Source: an uncultured Aquimarina sp.
GTDB taxonomy: Bacteria; Bacteroidota; Bacteroidia; Flavobacteriales; Flavobacteriaceae
NCBI GenBank assembly: GCA_947498775.1
Contig: CANMLL010000025.1
Location: forward strand, 1 to 55,383
Length of the DNA stretch: 55,383 bases
Reading direction: 5' to 3'
The notes under the pieces were generated by a model that was not told where the DNA came from, searched no databases, and saw only the letters and a program-made list of their open reading frames with translations. A program made the position numbers and the translations under genes. Every line of letters begins with the position of its first letter. Position 1 is the first letter of the stretch. Below, in pieces: positions 26,196 through 34,986 of this stretch.

Positions 26196-26253
26196 CAAAC
26201 CTGCAACCTCTTGAGCCGTAATCAAGTGCACTATTCAGTTATGCTACGAGGCC
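26180..26253 (-). tRNA. tRNA-Arg (anticodon ACG)
   Basis: Minus-strand cloverleaf of 74 bases: acceptor GGCCTCG pairs with CGAGGTC (one G-U), anticodon stem CTTGA/TCAAG with loop TTACGGC (anticodon ACG), T arm GCAGG/CCTGC. Discriminator A; CCA not encoded. The 3' end is also duplicated nearby. Confidence 0.93.
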
Positions 26254-26362
26254 TTTTTTGCTATTGCGGGTGCAAATATAATTGTTTTTATTCAACTGCC
26301 CAAGCATATTTTAGCTAAATATTTTTTGATTTAAGAATCCACACCAGTTCGATATTCTATGG

Positions 26363-26370
26363 TATATTTG
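26363..26370 (+). promoter_or_regulatory. -7 box of the apt promoter
   Basis: TATATTTG fits TAnnTTTG, 20 bp before the ATG. The -33 box is not clear. Confidence 0.5.
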
Positions 26371-26390
26371 AACCATAATCAAAGCATATC

Positions 26391-26906
26391 ATGAACTTAG
26401 AAGACTACATACGAGATATAGCAGATTTTCCAAAACCCGGAATTCTATTTAAAGATATCACTCCATTACTTTCAAATCATGATGCTTTGGTAGGTTGTGC
26501 AAACAAGTTGGCCGATCTTTCTCCGAAAGACATAAAAGTAGATAAGGTGATTGGAATCGAGTCCAGAGGTTTTATTATTGGAGCAATGATTGCAGAGCGT
26601 TTACAAGCTGGATTTGTACCGGTACGTAAGAAAGGAAAACTACCATATCAAGTAAAATCAAAGGATTATGGACTTGAGTATGGCCATGATACATTAGAAA
26701 TTCATGTTGATGCTATAGGAAAAGGCGAAAAAGTCCTTATTCATGATGATGTATTGGCAACGGGTGGTACTGCCAATGCAGTATGCAAGTTGGTAGAAGA
26801 GCTAGGTGGAGAAGTAGTACAATGCAATTTTATAATGGAACTTGATTTTTTGAATGGTAGGGATAAATTAACCTCACCAGTATCTGCATTAGTAACATAT
26901 GAATAA
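26391..26906 (+). CDS. apt: Adenine phosphoribosyltransferase
   Basis: 171 residues, the normal length. Converts adenine and PRPP to AMP in purine salvage (cytoplasm). The N-terminus DFPKPGILFKDITPLL, the ESRGFI loop and the PRPP-binding motif VLIHDDVLATGGTA (about 115-128) are all present and typical. Monocistronic by context: tRNA-Arg precedes it on the other strand and the next gene converges. Confidence 0.97.
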   Translation: MNLEDYIRDIADFPKPGILFKDITPLLSNHDALVGCANKLADLSPKDIKVDKVIGIESRGFIIGAMIAERLQAGFVPVRKKGKLPYQVKSKDYGLEYGHDTLEIHVDAIGKGEKVLIHDDVLATGGTANAVCKLVEELGGEVVQCNFIMELDFLNGRDKLTSPVSALVTYE

Positions 26907-26956
26907 AAAAGCCTTGATACATAATGAAGGCTCTGATCAAACTCTATAAGAACTAC

Positions 26957-27775
26957 TTACTTTTTGGTAGTAGCTATAATGGCGCCGTCTTTTGCCTTAT
27001 CTCCATAAATGCTAATGGCAGTTTCTGGTTTAAGAAAATCAACCTTGTCTAGATTATCGGTTTTTGCAAGATTATCCAGGGTTTCAAAATCAGATTCTTT
27101 TCCGTCGATAATAATCAACTTTTCAATGTCTGGGTTGTCAATAAAGTTAAATTTTTGCTTGTTAAAATTCTGAAACGGATGCATTTGATGTCCGTTAAAT
27201 ATAAAGTTACCATCTTCGTCCTCTTCAAAAGTAAAAGATTTCATGATTTGATCTTTTAGCTTTTTGACATCCAAATGACCCTTAAAGAATAAGGAATCCG
27301 TGTCCTCATCAAAGTCAAAGTTAAAAGCAAAATTGTGTTTTTGCATAATACTATCCATATTGATGCGAGGATAATTGAAGCCGGATTGATTTTTCCAGGC
27401 GGCAATATCAAACATTCCAGAATTGGTGATGTACAAATTATCGTTTTTATAACCTAATTTGATTTCAGAAATAGGGGTGGTGGAAGAAGAAGAATATTGG
27501 CTCTTAGAATCTCCTTTTTTTAACACAATGCTTAGACTTGTAAGCTCATTTTTGTCGTTGTAGTCTATTTTTTTTAGGATGAATTCAATTCCGTTTTCGG
27601 CAAAAAAAGTTTTTAGGTCCTCAAGCTCTTTTTCTGTGGTGTCTTTATTAATTATGGCAGTTATTTCATCAGATTGAGTATCATTGATTATTGACTGCTC
27701 ATAAGTGGTCGAGGTAAAAGCGGTTAGGGAAATCGTACCTAGTATGCCCATTCCTATAATGATCAATTTTTTCAT
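26957..27775 (-). CDS. Secreted protein with repeated BlaR-type C-terminal domain (TonB plug-like end)
   Basis: 272 residues with a signal peptide (about 1-20, ending TAF). The mature part resembles the extracellular region of the M56 protein upstream in the same orientation: KDTTEKELEDLKTFFAENGI parallels its segment TATQDDLDRIKKDLKDQY, and both chains end alike (ETAISIYGDKAKDGAIIATT against NAINKYGKKAKNGVIEITT). That ending mimics the TonB-dependent receptor plug. Likely a periplasmic partner or soluble duplicate of the sensor's outer domain. Gap to the M56 gene is 337 bp. Confidence 0.7.
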   Translation of the reverse strand: MKKLIIIGMGILGTISLTAFTSTTYEQSIINDTQSDEITAIINKDTTEKELEDLKTFFAENGIEFILKKIDYNDKNELTSLSIVLKKGDSKSQYSSSSTTPISEIKLGYKNDNLYITNSGMFDIAAWKNQSGFNYPRINMDSIMQKHNFAFNFDFDEDTDSLFFKGHLDVKKLKDQIMKSFTFEEDEDGNFIFNGHQMHPFQNFNKQKFNFIDNPDIEKLIIIDGKESDFETLDNLAKTDNLDKVDFLKPETAISIYGDKAKDGAIIATTKK

Positions 27776-28112
27776 ACTAAATATATTTTTGATTATCTAT
27801 TTAAGGTGTTTTATTACTTCATTTTTAAATACGAAAAAAGATAATATGTGTTGCAAAAAATTATGCACAAAATGGGTTTAGCTAATAGAAGTCTTTATTT
27901 TAAAGCCCTTTTGGTTACATATAATCTCCAGCCAAAGACTAGTAGCTGTAGTTTTGAAGCTTTGCTTAGGTCAAGACGCCTTTTGGTAAAACTAGGGAGG
28001 ATTAGTTTATTGAGCTTGGCCAGAATTGAAAACAATACGTTCTGCATACTACGAAAGTAACAAAACTCCCTTTAACAAAGCGAGTTTTGTTGTGATTTAT
28101 AATAAAGCTTGG
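27776..28112. other. Gap between the M56 gene and the secreted relative
   Basis: No supported gene. One hairpin, AACAAAACTC (28059-28068) with GAGTTTTGTT (28082-28091), lies 22 bp after the M56 stop and may end its transcript on the minus strand. The rest is featureless. Confidence 0.4.
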
Positions 28113-29642
28113 TTAATTCTTTTTTGTTGTTATTTCTATAACACCATTTTTAGCTTTTTTACCATATTTATTAATTGCATTTTCACCCTTTAGGACATTG
28201 ATATTTTTAATTTTTTTGGAATCTAATTTTTTCATTTCATTTTTAGAAATTTTCTTTCCATTTATTATAATCAATGGTTCTTTTTGACCATCTCCGGTTA
28301 GAAAGGCAAAAGTCTTAGAATCATCAGTGCGAATTTCAAATTGATTGTCTATATCTTGTTCGGATTCGCGGTCTTTCTGTACGAAAATGAATTCGTGGTT
28401 TTCATTCTGGTCAGGATGAATTTCGATAATCTCTGTTCTTTTGTCTGAAGGTTTGTTCTTGAAAACAAAATAATCACTATTGCTTTGATAAATATTTATA
28501 ATGTCTTTTTCAGGCTGATAAGAGATCACAAAGGATCTAATGGGATTGGCATTGCTTATCGCATAATTGGCATTGCTCTTCTTGGAGGTGATATTTACTT
28601 TAATTCCGGTAATTTCATCAGAATTGTTTCTTGTAACTTCACTAAACTCTATTTCAACCTTATACTGATCTTTTAGATCTTTTTTAATCCTATCAAGATC
28701 ATCTTGTGTTGCTGTTTTGTTGATGATAAATTTTATAGTGTCTTTAGTATCGGGATTGAATTGTTTTTTGGCGACGTTTGGTTTTATTTTGGTAATTTCT
28801 TTCGTGTTAAAACTCCACAAGAATGACACAAGTAAGGGGAGGATAAGAAAGATTTTCCAGAGATTTCTTTTTTGAGATGTTTGCTTGTTTAACATAACGA
28901 TTCGTTTTTTGATTAATGACTGATGAAAATTATTAGCAACAGAAGCATAGTTATTTGATGATACTTTTACCAAAGTTAACAAATACTCCTTTTTGGATGT
29001 TATTTGATTAATAGTATGCCTATCGGCTATAAATTCTAGGTTTTGCGCTATTCTTTTCTTATAAAACCATGCAAAAGGATTGATCCACTGAAAAATTATA
29101 AGAAGATTTATAATCAGTAAGTCTATAGTATGATTTTGTATCACATGAGCTTTTTCATGCTTAAGAATCATATCTAATTCTTCATCCGTATGTAAAGTTG
29201 AATTGTATACGATGTTGCTGAAGAAAGAAAAAGGCGCAATATCTTCATTGACTTCGATCAAATTATAATTTCCTTGTTTCCTGGTGCGGGTATTGCGCAA
29301 AAGTTTTTTAAGAGATACAAGTTGAATCATGAAACGGGTCATGAATATCAGCATACCTATACTATAAAATGCAAACCCATAAAACCACCAATTTATTGAT
29401 TTTGATACTGTGTTTGTGAGGATTGAAGAAGTTGATTTGGAATTGTAAAGATCAGGCTCTTCGATAAACTTGATCGTAGTAAATTCTAAAAAAGGCAGAA
29501 GTAAGGAAATGATTATACCGACTAATAAGAAGTGTCTGTTTATGGTGAAAAAAGTATCTTTTCTGAGTAAAAAATAATAGACTGCATAAAAAATAGCAAG
29601 TAAAGCACTTGACTTGAATAGGTAAGTTAAAAACAATTCCAT
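28113..29642 (-). CDS. M56-family (BlaR1/MecR1-like) membrane metallopeptidase sensor
   Basis: 509 residues. Several N-terminal membrane helices (about 5-110) enclose the zinc protease site HEKAH (HExxH form, in MILKHEKAHVIQNH), with the second-part helices to about 290. The remainder is extracytoplasmic and lacks a penicillin-binding domain; instead it carries a Bacteroidetes-specific region ending in a TonB-plug-like AINKYGKKAKNG. Such proteins sense an envelope signal and cleave the cognate BlaI repressor. The repressor gene ends 3 bp before this gene, so the two form an operon. Confidence 0.88.
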   Translation of the reverse strand: MELFLTYLFKSSALLAIFYAVYYFLLRKDTFFTINRHFLLVGIIISLLLPFLEFTTIKFIEEPDLYNSKSTSSILTNTVSKSINWWFYGFAFYSIGMLIFMTRFMIQLVSLKKLLRNTRTRKQGNYNLIEVNEDIAPFSFFSNIVYNSTLHTDEELDMILKHEKAHVIQNHTIDLLIINLLIIFQWINPFAWFYKKRIAQNLEFIADRHTINQITSKKEYLLTLVKVSSNNYASVANNFHQSLIKKRIVMLNKQTSQKRNLWKIFLILPLLVSFLWSFNTKEITKIKPNVAKKQFNPDTKDTIKFIINKTATQDDLDRIKKDLKDQYKVEIEFSEVTRNNSDEITGIKVNITSKKSNANYAISNANPIRSFVISYQPEKDIINIYQSNSDYFVFKNKPSDKRTEIIEIHPDQNENHEFIFVQKDRESEQDIDNQFEIRTDDSKTFAFLTGDGQKEPLIIINGKKISKNEMKKLDSKKIKNINVLKGENAINKYGKKAKNGVIEITTKKN

Positions 29643-29645
29643 GAC

Positions 29646-30002
29646 TTATTTTTTTTGCTCGATTACCTCTAAAATTTCACGAAGCTCTTCGGCAGTGATT
29701 TTTTCTTCTTTGGCAAAAAAAGACACCATATTTTTATACGAATTATTAAAGTACTGTGTCATTGCCTTGCTTACAAAATGGCTACGATATTGTTCTTTGG
29801 TAATAACGGGGAAGTATTGATGAGTTTTTCCGAAGGCTTGATGACCAATATATCCCTTCTCTTCAAGATTTCTTATAATGGTGGATACCGTATTGTAATG
29901 AACAGTATTATTAAGTTCTGCCTGTACTTCTTTTGCAAAAGCCTTTCCTAATTTCCATAGGGCGTGCATGATTTCTTCTTCTTTGTTTGTGAGTTTTTCC
30001 AT
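29646..30002 (-). CDS. BlaI/MecI/CopY-family repressor
   Basis: 118 residues. The winged-helix N-terminal domain (about 1-80) has the family motif ALWKLGKAFAKEVQAEL followed by NTVSTIIRNLEEKGYI; the C-terminal helices (95-118) dimerise. Expected to bind the dyads upstream and to be removed by the downstream M56 peptidase. The three dyads at 30034-30089 lie 32-87 bp upstream of its start, as expected for autoregulation. Confidence 0.93.
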   Translation of the reverse strand: MEKLTNKEEEIMHALWKLGKAFAKEVQAELNNTVHYNTVSTIIRNLEEKGYIGHQAFGKTHQYFPVITKEQYRSHFVSKAMTQYFNNSYKNMVSFFAKEEKITAEELREILEVIEQKK

Positions 30003-30033
30003 CAGAAAATTAATTAAGTTAGATCAAACATAT

Positions 30034-30089
30034 AACTATATTTTTAGTTAGACAACTATTTTTGTAGTTATTTAACTATTTTTATAGTT
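30034..30089. promoter_or_regulatory. Three tandem 16-bp operator dyads AACTA-N6-TAGTT
   Basis: 30034-30049, 30054-30069 and 30074-30089 each read AACTA, six bases, TAGTT. Starts are exactly 20 bp apart. They are between the blaI-like gene and the divergent exchanger gene. By position and symmetry they are the likely binding site of the BlaI-type repressor. Whether they also affect the exchanger is not known. Confidence 0.85.
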
Positions 30090-30185
30090 TTTGATACTTG
30101 TGTTTGCCAAAAAGTCTATAAAATAGTCTTCATATTTGCAGAACTACCGGATACTTATTTTATATTCGCAACCAAATATTACACT

Positions 30186-31139
30186 ATGATTGTGAGTATA
30201 CTTTATGTATTAATTGGTCTTGTTCTTTTGGTGGTAGGAGGAGAGTTTTTGGTGCGATCTTCGGTTGCATTATCTTTTAGGCTCAAGCTTTCTAAAATGG
30301 TCATAGGCCTTACGGTGGTTTCTTTTGCGACCTCTGCTCCAGAATTGTTGGTAAGTATTCAAGCGGCTCTGGACGGATTGTCTGATATATCCTTAGGAAA
30401 TGTTGTCGGCTCTAACATCGCTAATATCGGATTGGTTCTTGGGATTACAGCTATTATTGGACCACTAGTGATTGATAGAGATTTTTATAAGTTTAACTGG
30501 CCTGTAATGGTGGTGTTGTCTTTTGCGTTGTATTTACTTTTGGAGAATGATGGAGTTTTAAGCCAATTAGAAGGAGGGATATTGTTTTCATCATTATTGC
30601 TATATCTTTTTTTATTGATTAGAAGAGCCAGAAAATTTTCTGATACTATGTTAGAAGAGGTAGATGATTCTTTACAGAGAACATCTAATTTTAAAATTAC
30701 TGTTTGGTTATTAATAGGGGGGTGTGCTCTTTATTTTGGGTCTGAGCTTTTGGTAAAAGGTGCAGAAGATATAGCCTTAGTAATGGGAGTGAGTGAAGGT
30801 GTAATCGCCGTCACTCTTATTGCAATAGGAACTAGCGTTCCAGAACTGGCGGCTTCGGTTATAGCGGCACTAAAGAAAGAAAAAGCTATTTCCTTAGGAA
30901 ACCTTATCGGCTCTAATATATTTAACATCGCTTCGGTTCTTGGGATTACATCCCTGATTCAGCCCATTGCAGTAAAAGATGAAACACTAATGAATGTGAA
31001 TATTTATTGGATGCTGGGTTTTGCTATTATCTTACTTCCGTTGGCTTTTGTTCCTAAAAAAATGACTCTGGGCCGTCCAAAAGGTTTTTTGATCTTTATA
31101 GCGTATTGTATCTTTGTGGCCCTGGTTTTCATAAAGTAG
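30186..31139 (+). CDS. Ca2+/Na+ antiporter (CaCA family, YrbG type)
   Basis: 317 residues with about ten membrane helices. Both alpha-repeats with ion-binding residues are visible: SAPELLVS (helix 2 region) followed by GNVVGSNIANIGLVLG, and GTSVPELAASVIAALK followed by GNLIGSNIFNIASVLG. It exports calcium against sodium or protons across the inner membrane. It starts 183 bp from the divergent BlaI-type gene, with the operator dyads between, and ends at a strong terminator. Confidence 0.93.
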   Translation: MIVSILYVLIGLVLLVVGGEFLVRSSVALSFRLKLSKMVIGLTVVSFATSAPELLVSIQAALDGLSDISLGNVVGSNIANIGLVLGITAIIGPLVIDRDFYKFNWPVMVVLSFALYLLLENDGVLSQLEGGILFSSLLLYLFLLIRRARKFSDTMLEEVDDSLQRTSNFKITVWLLIGGCALYFGSELLVKGAEDIALVMGVSEGVIAVTLIAIGTSVPELAASVIAALKKEKAISLGNLIGSNIFNIASVLGITSLIQPIAVKDETLMNVNIYWMLGFAIILLPLAFVPKKMTLGRPKGFLIFIAYCIFVALVFIK

Positions 31140-31149
31140 TTTCTATATA

Positions 31150-31184
31150 AAAAAAACCTCCGAAAAATATTTCAGAGGTTTTTT
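31150..31184. terminator. Bidirectional terminator between the exchanger and glutamine synthetase genes
   Basis: AAAAAACCTC (31151-31160) pairs with GAGGTTTTTT (31175-31184); A- and T-tracts serve both convergent transcripts. Confidence 0.9.
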
Positions 31185-31220
31185 AGCGTTTAACCAACAT
31201 GGTAGTTAGTTGCTTTTATT

Positions 31221-32246
31221 TTATGCCAGCATAGCTTCAACATCTGCTGTTTTAACTGTCTTAACAATTCTAGCGGCAATTTTATATGGATCACCATTAG
31301 ATGCAGGACGACGATCTTCTAACCATCCTTTCCATCCATTTTCTACAGTGATAATTGGGATTCTTATTGAAGCACCTCTATCAGATACTCCATAAGAAAA
31401 CTGATGAATAGATTGTGTTTCATGCTCACCTGTTAATCTTTGGTCGTTAAATTCACCATATACTTCGATATGCTCTTTTGTTAAAGGTCTGAACGCTTCA
31501 CAGATGGTTTCATAAACTTCTTTAGACCCGCATGTTCTTAATACATTATTAGAAAAGTTTGCGTGCATACCAGATCCATTCCAGTCTCCTTTAATAGGTT
31601 TTGGGTGGTATTCGATATAGTAGCCATATTTTTCAGTAAGGCGATCTAATAGGTAACGAGCTATCCATATTTCATCTCCTGCTTTTTTCGCTCCCTTAGA
31701 GAACAATTGAAACTCCCACTGTCCACTGGCAACCTCTTGGTTAATACCTTCAAAGTTAAGTCCGGCATCAATACAAAGGTCTGCATGCGCTTCAACGAAA
31801 TCTCTACCATGTGTATTTCTTCCTCCCACAGAGCAGTAGTACATTCCTTGTGGTCCAGGATAACCACCAACAGGGAATCCTAATGGTAATTGTGTATGCC
31901 TGTCCATGATAAAGTATTCTTGCTCAAAACCAAACCAGAAATCATTATCGTTATCATCAATTGTAGCTCTTGCATTAGATTCGTGAGGTGTTCCATCTGC
32001 ATTTAAAACCTCAGTCATTACTAAATATCCATTTTTTCTTGTAGGATCTGGATAGATGGCAACGGGCTTTAATAAGCAATCAGAAGATCCGCCTTCGGCT
32101 TGTCTTGTAGAACTACCATCAAAAGACCACGTTGGGCAGTCTTCAAGCTTTCCGCTAAAATTTTCTTCAATTTTTGTTTTACTTCTTAGATTAGCAGTTG
32201 GTTTGTAACCATCTAGCCAAATGTATTCTAATTTAGCTTTACTCAT
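31221..32246 (-). CDS. glnA: Glutamine synthetase, type II (eukaryote-like)
   Basis: 341 residues from ATG 32246 (a GTG at 32255 is less likely). Ligates ammonia to glutamate with ATP. The short length and motifs EYIWLDGY, WSFDGSST, GFEQEYFIMD, VASGQWEFQ and DRGASIRIP fit type II enzymes. Cytoplasmic. It is divergent from the type III gene with 220 bp between, a pairing known from Flavobacteriia. Shared upstream motifs may coordinate both. Confidence 0.93.
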   Translation of the reverse strand: MSKAKLEYIWLDGYKPTANLRSKTKIEENFSGKLEDCPTWSFDGSSTRQAEGGSSDCLLKPVAIYPDPTRKNGYLVMTEVLNADGTPHESNARATIDDNDNDFWFGFEQEYFIMDRHTQLPLGFPVGGYPGPQGMYYCSVGGRNTHGRDFVEAHADLCIDAGLNFEGINQEVASGQWEFQLFSKGAKKAGDEIWIARYLLDRLTEKYGYYIEYHPKPIKGDWNGSGMHANFSNNVLRTCGSKEVYETICEAFRPLTKEHIEVYGEFNDQRLTGEHETQSIHQFSYGVSDRGASIRIPIITVENGWKGWLEDRRPASNGDPYKIAARIVKTVKTADVEAMLA

Positions 32247-32275
32247 AATTAACACTTTATATATTGAACTCTTAT

Positions 32276-32378
32276 AGGGGTTAAAATTAATCCATCTTTC
32301 TATATAACCAAAAAAAATAGGGGTATTTAAATAAAAGTTATACCCATTTTTATCAACACCCTACTTTTTTAGGGGGTA
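32276..32378. promoter_or_regulatory. Cluster of AGGGGT-like motifs between the two glutamine synthetase genes
   Basis: TAGGGGT-like elements at 32275-32281, 32318-32325 and 32370-32378, with complementary TATACCC (32339-32345) and ACCCTA (32358-32363). They form two dyads: GGGTAT-N13-ATACCC and ACCCTA-N6-TAGGGG. Could be a shared operator for nitrogen control. Confidence 0.45.
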
Positions 32379-32439
32379 TTTTTAAAAATCGTCAATTTTA
32401 AAAGAATATATTTTTCATATTAACAATAGAAACTTCTAT

Positions 32440-32447
32440 TATCTTTG
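32440..32447 (+). promoter_or_regulatory. -7 box of the type III glutamine synthetase promoter
   Basis: TATCTTTG matches TAnnTTTG, 19 bp before the ATG, implying a short leader. No clear -33 TTG is seen. Confidence 0.6.
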
Positions 32448-32466
32448 CAGTAAAACTCATATAGTT

Positions 32467-34653
32467 ATGTCTACACTCAGATTTCAAGCTTTAAAAGAAA
32501 CGTTAAATCGTAGTTCTGTAAAAGTCACAGAAACAGAACGTCGTTCGATATTGTTTGGAGAAAATGTATTCAATCAAACAACCATGCTTCAATATTTGAC
32601 CAAAGATGCTTACAATAGCGTAATGGATGCTATAGAGCGCGGCTCTAAGATTGACAGAAAAATAGCGGATCAAATTGCATCTGCTATGAAAGAATGGTCA
32701 TTATCAAAGGGAGTGACTCATTATACGCATTGGTTTCAACCGCTTACAGGAGCAACTGCAGAGAAACACGATGCTTTTTTTGAAACTATTGGAAATGGGC
32801 AAGGAATAGAAAAGTTTGGAGGAGGGCAATTGGTACAACAAGAACCCGATGCGTCTTCTTTTCCACATGGAGGTATTCGCAATACATTTGAAGCAAGGGG
32901 ATATACAGCATGGGATCCTACCTCGCCAGCTTTTATATATGGCACTACTTTGTGTATTCCAACTGTTTTTGTAGCATATACAGGGGAGGCTTTGGATTAT
33001 AAAACACCTTTGTTAAGAGCTTTACACGCAGTAGATGAAGCAGCCACTGCGGTTGCTAAATATTTTGATAAAAATGTAAAAAAAGTAAATGCCTCTTTGG
33101 GATGGGAACAGGAGTACTTCTTGATTGACCAGGCATTAGTAGATTCAAGACCCGATATCGTAATGACAGGAAGAACATTATTAGGACATTCTTCTGCAAA
33201 GGGGCAACAATTAGATGATCATTATTTTGGAAGTATTCCTACTAGGGCACTAAACTTTATGATGGATCTGGAAATTGAATGTATGAAACTTGGGATTCCT
33301 GTCAAAACCAGACATAATGAAGTGGCCCCTAATCAATTTGAGTTGGCTCCTATTTATGAAGAAACAAATCTTGCTGTCGACCATAATTCTCTTTTAATGG
33401 ATATCATGGGCAAAGTTGCAGCAAGGCATAATCTTAAGGTCTTATTACACGAAAAACCTTTTGCAGGAGTTAACGGATCCGGAAAACATAACAATTGGTC
33501 TTTAGGGACCAATACTGGTGTTAATTTGCTAGGACCAGGGAAAACACCAATGAGTAATCTTCAGTTTTTAACATTTTTTATCAATACGATTAAAGCGATT
33601 AATGAAAACGAAGAGCTAATGAGAGCAGGTATTGCTTCTGCAAGTAATGATCACCGCTTGGGAGCAAATGAAGCTCCTCCGGCAATTATGTCTGTTTTTA
33701 TTGGTGAACAGTTAACAGCTGTTCTTAAAGAGTTAGAAGGAGTAACCGATGGCAAATTGTCTCCGCAAGAGAAGACAGATCTCAAATTGAACGTAGTAGG
33801 AAAAATACCCGAAATTTTATTGGATAATACTGATCGAAACAGAACTTCTCCTTTTGCTTTTACAGGAAATAAATTTGAGTTTAGAGCGGTAGGTTCAAAA
33901 GCAAATTGCGCAAATCCTATGACTATTCTCAATACTATTGTGGCCAAACAATTGATAGACTTTAAGAAAGAGGTTGATATTTTAATTGATAAAAAAGGAT
34001 TGAAAAAGGATGAGGCTGTTTTTAATGTATTAAGAGAGTATATTAAACAATCCAAAAATATTCTTTTTGAAGGTAATGGATATAGTTTAGAATGGGAAAA
34101 AGAGGCAAAGAAACGAGGTTTAAGTAATAATAAAACAACCCCAGAAGCTCTAAAAGCCAAAATTTCAGAGAAGAATTTAAGACTTTTTGAAGAAATGGGT
34201 GTGATGAACGAAATTGAAGCCAAGGCCCGATATGAAATTGAAGTTGAAGAATATGTAATGCGCATACAGATTGAAGGTCGTGTTCTTGGAGATATCGCCC
34301 GTAATCATGTCATACCTACAGCGATACGATACCAAAATATGCTTATTAATAATGTTTCTGGTTTAAAAGAGCTCTATGAAAAAGATTTCAAAAAATATGC
34401 AACAGAACAAATGGAAATTATTGAAGAGATCTCTGAACATATTGGCAAAATAAATACAAAAGTAAATGCAATGACAGAGCAACGCAGAAAAGCTAATAGA
34501 CTAACTGATTTAGAAAAAAAGGCAGCCGATTATTGCAATAAAGTAAAACCGTTGTTTGACGAAATAAGATATAGTTGTGATAAATTAGAACTGTTAGTAG
34601 ATGATGAGTTGTGGCCGTTAACAAAGTATAGAGAACTTCTGTTTACCAGATAA
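32467..34653 (+). CDS. glnN: Glutamine synthetase, type III
   Basis: 728 residues, the usual length of type III enzymes. The opening (FGENVF, then THWFQPLTGATAEKHDAF), the active-site segments LGWEQEYFLID and FELAPIYEETNLAVDHN, and GVNGSGKHNNWS are typical. Same reaction as the type II enzyme but unrelated in size and probably in regulation. Monocistronic: a terminator overlaps its stop codon. Confidence 0.96.
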   Translation: MSTLRFQALKETLNRSSVKVTETERRSILFGENVFNQTTMLQYLTKDAYNSVMDAIERGSKIDRKIADQIASAMKEWSLSKGVTHYTHWFQPLTGATAEKHDAFFETIGNGQGIEKFGGGQLVQQEPDASSFPHGGIRNTFEARGYTAWDPTSPAFIYGTTLCIPTVFVAYTGEALDYKTPLLRALHAVDEAATAVAKYFDKNVKKVNASLGWEQEYFLIDQALVDSRPDIVMTGRTLLGHSSAKGQQLDDHYFGSIPTRALNFMMDLEIECMKLGIPVKTRHNEVAPNQFELAPIYEETNLAVDHNSLLMDIMGKVAARHNLKVLLHEKPFAGVNGSGKHNNWSLGTNTGVNLLGPGKTPMSNLQFLTFFINTIKAINENEELMRAGIASASNDHRLGANEAPPAIMSVFIGEQLTAVLKELEGVTDGKLSPQEKTDLKLNVVGKIPEILLDNTDRNRTSPFAFTGNKFEFRAVGSKANCANPMTILNTIVAKQLIDFKKEVDILIDKKGLKKDEAVFNVLREYIKQSKNILFEGNGYSLEWEKEAKKRGLSNNKTTPEALKAKISEKNLRLFEEMGVMNEIEAKARYEIEVEEYVMRIQIEGRVLGDIARNHVIPTAIRYQNMLINNVSGLKELYEKDFKKYATEQMEIIEEISEHIGKINTKVNAMTEQRRKANRLTDLEKKAADYCNKVKPLFDEIRYSCDKLELLVDDELWPLTKYRELLFTR

Positions 34654-34682
34654 GTAGGAATAAACTTACCTATCTGGTTTTT
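34645..34682 (+). terminator. Terminator overlapping the glnN stop
   Basis: ACCAGATA (34645-34652) pairs with TATCTGGT (34671-34678), followed by a T-run. The TAA stop lies in the stem. Confidence 0.75.
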
Positions 34683-34986
34683 GTAAGTAATTCTTAATAA
34701 CTTCTTAATACTTGTTAAATCCTTAATAGATACTCATAAAAATTAAATTTTACGGGTTTTCCGTAACGTATTTCATCGAATAGTTAAAAAATTCGTAAAG
34801 ATAGCCTTAGTATTTTCATAAATTTGTCAATGCTCAAAAACAGTTTTTAAGCAAACCCCATAGCGTCCCCCCAAAAATACTTTATATACTTATTAATAAT
34901 GAAGGATTAGATTTTTCTAATCTTTTGTATTCTTATGTTGGTTTTAAAAATAGTAAACTCATTAAATCATTTTAATTATATTACGT
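34683..34986 (+). promoter_or_regulatory. Curli upstream region
   Basis: About 300 bp without genes. TAAATTTG at 34819-34826 fits the -7 consensus, leaving a leader of about 160 bp. A C-rich patch ACCCCATAGCGTCCCCCC (34856-34873) stands out in the AT-rich background. No csgD-like regulator gene is nearby. Confidence 0.4.

Noticed and set aside
27848..28060. 70-residue frame on the plus strand in the M56 gap
   Set aside because: No start context, no homology pattern, basic and Ser/Leu-rich in an AT-rich gap; treated as chance.
33651..34265. 204-residue minus-strand frame inside glnN
   Set aside because: Lies antisense to an intact, well conserved gene and is rich in Ser/Phe/Leu as expected of antisense reading.
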